From DASWIG01 sp965371445 (GTDB taxonomy: Bacteria; Acidobacteriota; Thermoanaerobaculia; Multivoradales; J023), in the NCBI GenBank assembly GCA_965371445.1, contig CBDUYN010000316.1, positions 1 through 5,933 on the forward strand: a stretch of 5,933 nucleotides of DNA, read 5' to 3'. The notes beneath the pieces were generated by a model that made no database searches, had not been told where the DNA came from, and saw nothing but the letters and a program-made list of their open reading frames with translations. The position numbers and the translations under genes are program-made. Of the stretch, positions 1 to 4,629 are shown in pieces (position 1 is the stretch's first letter; every line of letters starts with the position of its first letter).

Positions 1-206
1 TCCTCGCGCATCTCCTGCCACTGTCTCTGCGACTCCTCCCACCGCTGCTCGGACTTCCCCCACCGCTGCTCGGATTCCTCGCGCATCTCGCGGATGGCGC
101 GGCTGTTTTCAGCCACCACACGGCTGCTTTCAGCCGCCACACGGCTGGTTTCAGCCGCCACACGGCTGGTTTCGGCGACCAGGTCTCTAAGCTCTTCGTC
201 GGTCAT
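1..206 (-). CDS. Heptad-repeat coiled-coil protein, N-terminal part (runs off left edge)
   Basis: Reading leftward from an ATG at 206, 68 codons stay open to the window edge. The protein begins MTDEELRDLVAETSRVAAET and continues with near-identical seven-residue units (AETSRVA, AESSRVV, AENSRAI), then EQRW-containing units (SEQRWGK, SEQRWEE, RQWQEM). The exact seven-residue periodicity predicts a long alpha-helical coiled coil. The start is supported by GGAGG six bases upstream. Many bacterial proteins of this build have an acidic N-terminal MTDEEL-type helix, a coiled coil and then a C-terminal PD-(D/E)XK-type nuclease-like domain. Here the C-terminus lies outside the window, so that identity is only a possibility. 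No membrane segment or signal peptide is visible. It is transcribed in the same direction as the amidase remnant at 255-529 but separated from its stop codon by 48 bases. The frame and start are secure; the function is not known. Confidence 0.8.
   Translation of the reverse strand, partial: MTDEELRDLVAETSRVAAETSRVAAESSRVVAENSRAIREMREESEQRWGKSEQRWEESQRQWQEMRE
104..180 (-). repeat. 21-bp tandem repeat encoding heptads
   Basis: About three and a half copies of a 21-bp unit (TTTCAGCCGCCACACGGCTGG on the plus strand, with small variations) lie head to tail. The period is seven codons and the repeat is in frame in the coiled-coil gene, giving repeated ETSRVAA units. A second, looser 21-bp period follows at about 39-75 (CCACCGCTGCTCGGA twice), encoding the SEQRW units. 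Each repeat contains the short inverted pair CAGCC/GGCTG. Copy number could change by slippage in steps of seven residues without breaking the frame. Confidence 0.85.
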
Positions 207-212
207 CCAAAG

Positions 213-217
213 CCTCC
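213..217 (-). promoter_or_regulatory. Ribosome binding site of the coiled-coil gene
   Basis: GGAGG on the minus strand, six bases from the ATG at 206. It fixes the start of the left-edge gene. Confidence 0.7.
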
Positions 218-254
218 ACGGCCAGGATAGCATACCGATGGCCGGGCGGAGAGC

Positions 255-529
255 TTACCCGTTGGTGCGAGCGAGCACCTGAAGGACGTCGTCGAGCTCC
301 AGGACGTCGCCATACTTGCCGTGGATGTCGAGCAGGTTCGCGCGGTACGCCTCCGGCGCCCGGTCGCCGACGCATGGGCGCGGCACGATCGGACGAAAGC
401 CGTGCTGGAGCGCATCGACGACACTCGCCCGCCCGCCCCCGCTCGTCGTCGCGCCGGCGACGAGAAGCGTGTCGACGCCCAGATAAGCGAGCGTCGAGGC
501 GAGAGCCGTACCGAAAAAGGCGCTGGCGT
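255..529 (-). pseudogene. Isochorismatase-fold amidohydrolase, C-terminal remnant
   Basis: This piece matches residues from about 130 to the end of the intact amidohydrolase at 3972-4625, for example ASAFFGTALAST, QHGFRPIVPR and RANLLDIHGKYGDV, and ends at TAA 255-257. Homology stops abruptly at 529, inside the codons for the Lys-Lys-Tyr-Ala segment, so no N-terminal half or start codon is present here. By hand count 37 of 219 bases (311-529 against 4022-4240) differ with no indel, so the frame is still open. The nucleophile motif TTSGC is changed to TTSGG: the cysteine codon is replaced by glycine, which would abolish the thiol chemistry of this family even if the protein were made. This is either the far half of a gene broken by the 530-2420 segment or the relic of an older, more diverged paralogue. 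Confidence 0.85.
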
Positions 530-751
530 GTCTTCGCATCGGTGCTGTCACACCTGGAACAAAGCGTCGCCGGGCCGAGTTGCTTTCTGAACAGAGACAG
601 AAGGGACTTCGACAATCCAAGTCTCATCGCGGAGCTCGACGCTCATCAGTGCAAGCTCCTACCGCGATTCGATTCGGGATACCAGTTCGTCCAAAACACC
701 ATCGCCCGGGCCGACGAGACGGCCTCTCGCCCGAGCGATCCTGCGGGGTAG
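530..751 (+). pseudogene. PIN-like protein, C-terminal remnant
   Basis: A 73-codon plus-strand stretch begins exactly where the amidase homology ends and runs to TAG 749-751. It reads VFASVLSHLEQSVAGPSCFL, then NRDRRDFDNP, CKLLPRFDSG and YQFVQ. The arrangement of a FLNRDRRDFD-type strand-turn followed by an EL..H.CKLL segment resembles the C-terminal end of PIN-domain ribonucleases, where the last acidic site follows the strand. This is recognition from memory, not a search. The N-terminal part with the first catalytic aspartate is absent and no start codon fits, so the gene is 5'-truncated. Its stop lies nine bases before the GTG of the ATPase gene on the same strand, which suggests the two once belonged to one operon and moved together. 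Composition away from the motif (the tail ADETASRPSDPAG) is unremarkable. Confidence 0.45.
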
Positions 752-760
752 GTGTAGTCG

Positions 761-2425
761 GTGCCGGCTTCCTCGCCCGACGCCAAGCTCCGGGCTCTCC
801 TGGAGGAGAAGCTGGCCTTCCTCCGTGAGGAGGAGGCCGTCGAGGCCGACGCCACGGCGAAGTTCAAACTCAAGAAAGAGATCGACAAGATCAAGGCCCG
901 TCTCGGACCGGCCACCCCCGACGCGCCCCCGGAAACCTTCGGCCTGCCCTCCCTGATCGACGACGTCTTCGTCGGCCGCGACGACGAGCTGGTCCGGCTG
1001 CACGACAGCCTGACGCCCCAGCACGCCGTGGCGCTGACTCCCGCGGCCTGCCGGGTGGCGGCTCACGGCGGCGGCGGCATCGGCAAGACGCGCCTCGCCG
1101 TCGAGTACGCCTGGCGTCACCTCGAAGCGTACCCCGGTGGCGTCTTTTTCGGCGTCGTCGACGAACGGACCCCGCTCGAGGTCTGGGCCGACCTGGGGCG
1201 TCAGGCCGACGAGCGCGAGCTGACCGACAACACCGCCGCGGCCACGGCGCTCGACGCCTACCTGCGGCGCGCCCGCGGACGCGTCCTGGTGATCTTCGAC
1301 GATGTCGCGGGCGACGCCGCCCGCTTCGCCGGCACCTTCGAGCTCGCGGGACGACGCGTCCCGGTCTTGCCCTCGGCGGAGCGGGTCAGCGTCCTGGTGA
1401 CCACCCGGTTGTCCGAGGTCGCGGGGACGTCGCCGTGGCCGGTGGAACGCCTTGATGTCGACGGCGCCCTGAGACTCCTCGACCGGCGCTCCGGACGCGA
1501 CCCGGCGTCGCTCGACGAGGGTGAGGCGAGCGCGGCGCGCGAGCTTGCCGACACCGTCCTCGGGGGGCATGCTCTGGCCCTGTCGCTGGCCGGGGCGTAC
1601 CTGAAGCGGGTACCGAGCGTGGGTTTCGCCGACTACCTGGAGAAGCTGCGTCAGCGCGGCCTGACGGAGACGTTGGAGGAGACCGCGGACCACGTCGGGT
1701 GCGCGGTGACCGACCACGACCGTTCGATCGTCGGCACCTTCAAGCTGAGCCACGACCTGCTCGATCCAGACGACGCCGTCGACCGCCGGGCCCGGGAACT
1801 GCTCGCAGTCGTGTCGCTGCTGGCGCCTGGCGTCGCGGTCGACCGCCGGCTGCTGTACCGGCTCCTGTCGGCGAGCGACGCCGACGTCACCGCTGAGGAC
1901 GTCGATCTCGCCGTCGCTCGGTTGCTCGACATCTCGCTGCTGATTCCCGACCGCGCCACCGACGTCAAAGTTCACGCCCTGGTAGCCGACTACGTCCGCT
2001 GGGGTCTCCCGAGCGGCGAGTCGGGGCGCCTCTGCGGCGTGGCGCTGGGTGCCGTCAACGCGCTCTTTCCGCGCGACATGGCTGAGCATTCCTGGAAGAT
2101 CTTGACCCCTGGAGGGGCCACGGACTGGGAGCCTCTAACCGGGCCGCGTCAACAGCACGTCGTCTCGCTCGTGACACATGGCGCACGGCTCAGCGAGGAC
2201 CTGGACAGCGCGGGATGGATGCGCGACCTCTCCCTGAGCCAGGACAATCTCGGCGCCGTGCTACTCGCGCAATGCGACCTGCCCGGCGCCCTCGTCGAGT
2301 TCCGCGCCGCCCGGCGTCTCGCCCAGAAGGACCCGGACAACGCGGTATGGATGCGCGTCCTCTCCGTGAGCCATGGCAAGATCGGCGCCGTGCTGTTCAC
2401 GCAATGCGACGTGCCCGGCGCGTAG
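761..2425 (+). CDS. NB-ARC/STAND ATPase with TPR-like repeats, 3'-truncated
   Basis: Predicted 554 residues from GTG 761; an in-frame TAG at 755-757 rules out a longer start, and no strong ribosome site is visible. Residues 8-49 form a charged helical region (ALLEEKLAFLREEEAVEADA) of the kind often placed between an effector domain and the ATPase in bacterial STAND proteins, yet no effector domain precedes it. The NTPase core has Walker A GGGGIGKT (103-110), Walker B RVLVIFDD (174-181), the sensor strand VLVTTR (211-216), a GLPL-like GGHALAL (268-274) and an MHD-like VHALV (404-408). Residues about 486-554 contain one TPR-like repeat and most of a second, then stop. STAND ATPases usually sense a ligand through a long C-terminal repeat array and oligomerise to trigger cell death, defence or regulation. 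The TAG lies inside antisense amidase DNA, so the native C-terminus, probably many repeats, has been lost. Activity is doubtful. Confidence 0.9.
   Translation: MPASSPDAKLRALLEEKLAFLREEEAVEADATAKFKLKKEIDKIKARLGPATPDAPPETFGLPSLIDDVFVGRDDELVRLHDSLTPQHAVALTPAACRVAAHGGGGIGKTRLAVEYAWRHLEAYPGGVFFGVVDERTPLEVWADLGRQADERELTDNTAAATALDAYLRRARGRVLVIFDDVAGDAARFAGTFELAGRRVPVLPSAERVSVLVTTRLSEVAGTSPWPVERLDVDGALRLLDRRSGRDPASLDEGEASAARELADTVLGGHALALSLAGAYLKRVPSVGFADYLEKLRQRGLTETLEETADHVGCAVTDHDRSIVGTFKLSHDLLDPDDAVDRRARELLAVVSLLAPGVAVDRRLLYRLLSASDADVTAEDVDLAVARLLDISLLIPDRATDVKVHALVADYVRWGLPSGESGRLCGVALGAVNALFPRDMAEHSWKILTPGGATDWEPLTGPRQQHVVSLVTHGARLSEDLDSAGWMRDLSLSQDNLGAVLLAQCDLPGALVEFRAARRLAQKDPDNAVWMRVLSVSHGKIGAVLFTQCDVPGA
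2211..2420 (+). repeat. 132-bp TPR-coding repeat, one full and one partial unit
   Basis: The segment starting at GGATGGATGCGCG (2213) recurs 132 bases later (from about 2345) with few changes. It encodes GWMRDLSLSQDNLGAVLLAQ in the first unit and VWMRVLSVSHGKIGAVLFTQ in the second. The 44-residue period with a W-M-R-x-L-S-x-S core and a CD(L/V)PGA turn fits the TPR-like arrays found at the C-terminus of STAND ATPases. The second unit breaks off right after CDVPGA at the junction with amidase DNA. Confidence 0.8.
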
Positions 2426-2671
2426 ACCGTGGTGGTGAAAAAGGCCGGGACGTCTATCTTCCGGGCTGCCTCCAGCAGCCGGACGGTGGACGCCACCACG
2501 TCGTCGAGGTCGGAGCCCAGGGGCGAGGCCGGATCGGTGAAGCCGACGATCAGGTCGACTACCAGGACGGCGGGCTTGCGTCCGAAACCGACCTCCGAGG
2601 CCAGACCCCTTCTGCCGGTAGCCGGCGAGGACCTCCCGGACGTCCCGGTCTTCCGGCGCCGCGCCGCCCAT
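2421..2671 (-). pseudogene. Isochorismatase-fold amidohydrolase, N-terminal remnant with frameshift
   Basis: From ATG 2671 the minus strand encodes MGGAAPEDRDVREVLAGYRQ, then breaks frame. One extra base near 2604-2609 (GACCCC where the intact gene has GGCCC) shifts the rest, which continues in another frame as ASEVGFGRKPAVLVVD and ends at FFTTTVYA. It matches residues 1 to about 83 of the intact gene at 3972-4625. By hand count only 7 of 184 bases differ (2421-2604 against 4376-4559), so this piece is a recent copy. It keeps the first catalytic aspartate (VVDL) but lacks the lysine and cysteine parts. Homology stops at 2421, where plus-strand ATPase sequence begins. The sequence in front of its start (AAGGGTTGAGCCGATG) is the same as in front of the intact gene. 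Confidence 0.9.
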
Positions 2672-2675
2672 CGGC

Positions 2676-2870
2676 TCAACCCTTCCCGGATCCTTCCCGG
2701 GCCCGCCGCTCGTCGACGACGGCGCTCGTGGCGTCGTTCGTGGCGGCCTCCTCCGCTTCGGCGATCTCGAGCTCGGGCATGCGGCCCACGGCGATGGACC
2801 GGAGGTTGACGATCTCGCAGGTCGTCCCCTCCATCCGGAAGCCGTAGAACTGCTCGTGGAGCGCCTCCTG
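2676..2870 (-). pseudogene. Hydantoinase A (HyuA) remnant fused to the tail of HyuB
   Basis: The minus strand reads LHEQFYGFRMEGTTCEIVNL from 2861, then RSIAVGRMPELEI, and stops at TGA 2676-2678. The H-x-x-x-Y-G-F segment followed by EIVNLR and AVGR is characteristic of the late part of HyuA, the ATP-binding subunit of hydantoinase/oxoprolinase enzymes. The roughly 100 residues that normally follow this segment are missing. The last codons (DERRAREGSGKG) instead resemble the end of HyuB at 4630-4670 (MRRVRKG), including GCGGCGGGYCCG and the shared AAGGGTTGAGCCGATG. An internal deletion therefore seems to have joined HyuA to the final codons of HyuB. No upstream HyuA sequence is recognisable in this frame beyond 2870, so the gene is also 5'-truncated. 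Confidence 0.7.
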
Positions 2871-2888
2871 CTGGCCTCGGCCCCACCT

Positions 2889-2962
2889 TCCTGCTGAGCC
2901 CTGACCTCCTGGGCGATTTCGGCGTCGTCTCCCCCGAGGGGCTCGACCGGTCCCGGCTCTGA
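2889..2962 (+). other. Orphan reading-frame tail containing repeat copy 1
   Basis: The plus strand reads FLLSPDLLGDFGVVSPEGLD and stops at TGA 2960-2962. No start codon or ribosome site fits. The middle part is the 35-bp repeat that recurs at 3939-3973. The minus strand of the same bases reads DDAEIAQEVRAQQ, so which strand was once coding is unclear. I do not recognise a family. Confidence 0.3.
2895..2929 (+). repeat. 35-bp direct repeat, copy 1
   Basis: Starts TGAGCCCTGACCTCCTGGGC and matches 3939-3973 in 34 of 35 bases (T against C at the 24th base). The two copies bracket the PIN toxin/antitoxin module and the orphan fragment in front of it. Confidence 0.9.
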
Positions 2963-2979
2963 ACCTCCCTACGCGAGTC

Positions 2980-3081
2980 CGGTTCGGCTCCTCGGCGGCG
3001 TTCCAGGGTTTCGTCGACGAGCTCAGCGAGGAAATCAGCCGTCTCCTGGCGAAGTACCACGACGAGACCCATCCGGCCTAG
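2980..3081 (+). other. Orphan C-terminal gene fragment
   Basis: A 33-codon plus-strand stretch reads RFGSSAAFQGFVDELSEEIS, then RLLAKYHDETHPA, ending at TAG 3079-3081. It is an amphipathic helix with a short polar tail, typical of the end of a soluble protein, for instance a winged-helix regulator, but too short to assign. Extending it upstream gives arginine- and proline-rich sequence unlike protein and no start, so it is probably the 3' end of a deleted gene. It ends about 65 bases before the PIN toxin. Confidence 0.35.
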
Positions 3082-3132
3082 GGACGGTCCCCCGCGGAGC
3101 TCTCGGAGGGTGGCGGACGACGCGGGACACGG

Positions 3133-3138
3133 TATAAT
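3133..3138 (+). promoter_or_regulatory. Consensus -10 box in front of the PIN toxin
   Basis: A perfect TATAAT stands out in very GC-rich DNA, eight bases before the ATG at 3146. No good -35 hexamer is seen; the best candidate, TGGCGG at 3111-3116 with a 16-base spacer, is weak. With normal -10 to start spacing, transcription would begin at about 3145-3146, giving a leaderless message starting at ATG 3146. This agrees with the lack of a ribosome binding site in front of the toxin. The box is inferred from the sequence only. Confidence 0.45.
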
Positions 3139-3145
3139 GGCCACC

Positions 3146-3576
3146 ATGGTGCGGATCCGGGCTGTCATCGACACCAACGTGGTCTTTGAAGGCTTGACCC
3201 AGTATGACGGTCCGGCGGGTACCATCGTCAGCGCTTGGATCGCAGAGCTCTTCCAGGCCTGCATCTCCCAGGCGTTGGCGTACGAGTACGCGGATGTCCT
3301 GGCGAAAAGCTCGCTCCCGAACGCTGGGCGCGGATTCGACTCGTTCTCGACACGCTGCTGAAGCGGGCAGAGCTGGTGACCGCCTACTATTCCTGGAGAC
3401 CCAGCTCGCCGGATTCTGGCGATGAGCATGTCGTCGATTGTGCCATGAATGCCCGTGCGATCCTTGTGACCTCCAACCTGCGAGACTTTGAGTTGGCCCG
3501 AAACGAGCTTCACCTGCCGGTCCTGTCGCCCGTCGACTTCTTGACGATCTTGCATACCGACGCTCAAGGAAAATGA
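3146..3576 (+). pseudogene. PIN-domain toxin with a -1 frameshift
   Basis: From ATG 3146 the protein begins MVRIRAVIDTNVVFEGL and runs in frame to about 3307; the rest (KLAPERWARIRLVLDTLLKR onward to TGA 3574-3576) lies in the -1 frame. Joined at the AAAA run 3305-3308 the product would be about 143 residues, the usual size for COG1569-type PIN toxins. Acidic PIN residues are present: D9 in VIDTN, E47 in YEYADVL, D93/D98 in DEHVVD and the VTSNLRDF segment near 108-115. These proteins are metal-dependent ribonucleases that cleave RNA when not held by their antitoxin. Without frameshift correction translation ends at TGA 3359-3361, before the third acidic site. A lost A in a run of five is the simplest cause; a sequencing error is also possible. 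An in-frame ATG at 3137 overlaps the -10 box and is less likely as the start. The stop overlaps a possible antitoxin ATG at 3573. Confidence 0.8.
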
Positions 3577-3584
3577 GCAAGTAC

Positions 3585-3589
3585 AGGAG
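3585..3589 (+). promoter_or_regulatory. Ribosome binding site deciding the antitoxin start
   Basis: AGGAG seven bases before ATG 3597. The in-frame ATG at 3573, which overlaps the toxin stop as ATGA, has AAGGA only two bases away, too close to work well. The start at 3597 is therefore preferred. Confidence 0.65.
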
Positions 3590-3596
3590 AAGAGAG

Positions 3597-3941
3597 ATGG
3601 CCCGTCTTTCCCTACGTCTGCCAGACACCCTGCACCAGCGTCTGCTCCTCCAGGCAAACCAGGAAGGCGTTTCGCTCAACCAGTTCCTCGTCTTCCTTCT
3701 TGCAGAGCGGTCGAGGCCGGTTTACTCGGTCGTCCCCGCGGACAAGACGGTGGAGCAACAGCAAGTCGCGTTCGACCGGCTACGCGCCGAGTTGGGCTCG
3801 GCGTCTGACGAGGAAGTTTGGAAGATCCTGGACGAGCGAGAGCCTGCGTCACCCGAGGCTGATGCCGGATGGACGCCGGAGCTCCGGCAAGCTCTGGAGG
3901 AGCGGATCCAGGCGGCTCGAAGATCGGCTTCCGGCGCGTGA
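3597..3941 (+). CDS. Ribbon-helix-helix antitoxin of the PIN module
   Basis: Predicted 114 residues. The N-terminus MARLSLRLPDTLHQRLLLQA followed by NQEGVSLNQFLVFLLAER fits a ribbon-helix-helix DNA-binding fold: strand LSLRLP (4-9), then two helices joined at EGVS, close to the HicB/Arc-type RHH found in antitoxins. In such proteins the strand pair binds operator DNA as a dimer and represses the operon. The remaining about 75 residues are acidic and helix-rich (TVEQQQVAFDRLRAEL, DEEVWKILDE, TPELRQALEERIQAARR) and would be the toxin-binding part. It follows the PIN toxin on the same strand by 20 bases, so toxin precedes antitoxin. It is intact although its toxin is frameshifted, which would be expected if an antitoxin is retained while its toxin decays. 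Its TGA is the first base triplet region of the second 35-bp repeat. Confidence 0.85.
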   Translation: MARLSLRLPDTLHQRLLLQANQEGVSLNQFLVFLLAERSRPVYSVVPADKTVEQQQVAFDRLRAELGSASDEEVWKILDEREPASPEADAGWTPELRQALEERIQAARRSASGA

Positions 3942-3973
3942 GCCCTGACCTCCTGGGCGATCTCGGCGTCGTC
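3939..3973 (+). repeat. 35-bp direct repeat, copy 2
   Basis: Begins at the TGA stop of the antitoxin and ends within the stop codon of the convergent amidohydrolase (3972-3974). Differs from 2895-2929 by one base. No terminator hairpin is visible in this 30-base gap between the convergent genes. Confidence 0.9.
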
Positions 3974-4625
3974 AAACCCCGGCGAGATACTCCAGGACCT
4001 CCTCGACCTCCACGACGTCCCCATACTTGCCGTGAATGTCGAGCAGGTTGGCCCGGTGGGGCTCCGGAGCCCGGTCGCCGACGCATTGACGCGGCACGAT
4101 CGGACGAAAGCCATGCTGGATGGCATCGACGGCGCTCGCGCGGATGCAGCCACTCGTCGTGGCCCCCGCGATGAGCACTGTGTCGACGCCCAGGGCGGCG
4201 AGAGTCGAGGCCAGAGCAGTGCCGAAGAAGGCGCTGGCGTATTTCTTCTCGACGAGCGTCTCCACCTCCCGACGGCCCAGCCGGGGGTCGAGCGCCACCC
4301 ACTTCGAGCCGTACTGAAGGATCTTCAACGACGGCACCTTGCGCAGGAAGTAGCCCGCGTCGCGGCAGTCGGGACCGTAGACCGTGGTGGTGAAAAAGAC
4401 CGGAACGTCTACCTTCCGGGCCGCCTCCAGCAGCCGGACGGTGGACGCCACCACGTCGTCGAGGTCGGAGCCCAGGGGCGAGGCCGGATCGGTAAAGCCG
4501 ACGATCAGGTCGACCACCAGGACGGCGGGCTTGCGTCCGAAACCCACCTCCGAGGCCAGGCCCTTCTGCCGGTAGCCCGCGAGGACCTCCCGGGCGTCCC
4601 TGTCTTCCGGCGCCTCACCGCCCAT
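3972..4625 (-). CDS. Isochorismatase-fold cysteine amidohydrolase (N-carbamoylsarcosine amidase-like)
   Basis: Predicted 217 residues from ATG 4625. AAAGGG lies eight bases upstream, and the stop of HyuB is four bases before this start; a longer in-frame extension would overlap hyuB and is rejected. The family triad is visible: Asp39 in VLVVDLIVGFTDP, Lys127/128 in VEKKYASAFFGT and the nucleophile Cys160 in ATTSGCIRASAVDA. The segments TTSGC.RA.AVD and PHRANLLDI..KYGDV are those of N-carbamoylsarcosine amidohydrolase, which splits N-carbamoylsarcosine to sarcosine, ammonia and carbon dioxide. Next to a hydantoinase subunit this fits N-methylhydantoin/creatinine breakdown, though another N-carbamoyl amide is possible. 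It is cytoplasmic, with no signal peptide. Two partial copies of this gene lie at 255-529 and 2421-2671; this is the only complete one. Confidence 0.88.
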   Translation of the reverse strand: MGGEAPEDRDAREVLAGYRQKGLASEVGFGRKPAVLVVDLIVGFTDPASPLGSDLDDVVASTVRLLEAARKVDVPVFFTTTVYGPDCRDAGYFLRKVPSLKILQYGSKWVALDPRLGRREVETLVEKKYASAFFGTALASTLAALGVDTVLIAGATTSGCIRASAVDAIQHGFRPIVPRQCVGDRAPEPHRANLLDIHGKYGDVVEVEEVLEYLAGV

Positions 4626-4629
4626 CGGC

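Noticed and set aside
104..180. Possible CRISPR-like repeat array
   Set aside because: The 21-bp units are contiguous with no spacers and keep codon phase in a coiled-coil gene.
659..2089. 476-codon open frame on the minus strand
   Set aside because: It is antisense to the ATPase gene, has no recognisable motif, and reads as arginine/glycine/valine-rich shadow sequence typical of high-GC DNA. The plus-strand frame carries all NB-ARC motifs.
524..2425. Transposon ends or target-site duplication around the inserted segment
   Set aside because: Only a 4-base GCGT is shared at the two junctions (526-529 and 2420-2423), with no inverted repeats or transposase. This could be microhomology but is too short to claim.
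3081..3091. Short hairpin GGGACGGTCCC as a terminator
   Set aside because: The stem is only four base pairs, there is no T run, and it could be chance in this composition.
3139..3150. GCCACCATGG, a perfect vertebrate Kozak start context
   Set aside because: The surrounding genes are bacterial and natural-looking; a 10-base match by chance in GC-rich DNA is the simpler explanation, and nothing vector-like is nearby.
3296..3315. Programmed -1 ribosomal frameshift in the PIN gene
   Set aside because: GCGAAAAGC is not a proper slippery heptamer, and re-pairing after the AAA codon would mismatch; a one-base loss from A5 is simpler.
2149..3657. 502-codon open frame on the minus strand
   Set aside because: It crosses antisense ATPase, amidase remnant, HyuA remnant in the wrong frame and antisense toxin. 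Only the part at about 2421-2604 is real amidase sequence, and it is open by chance elsewhere.
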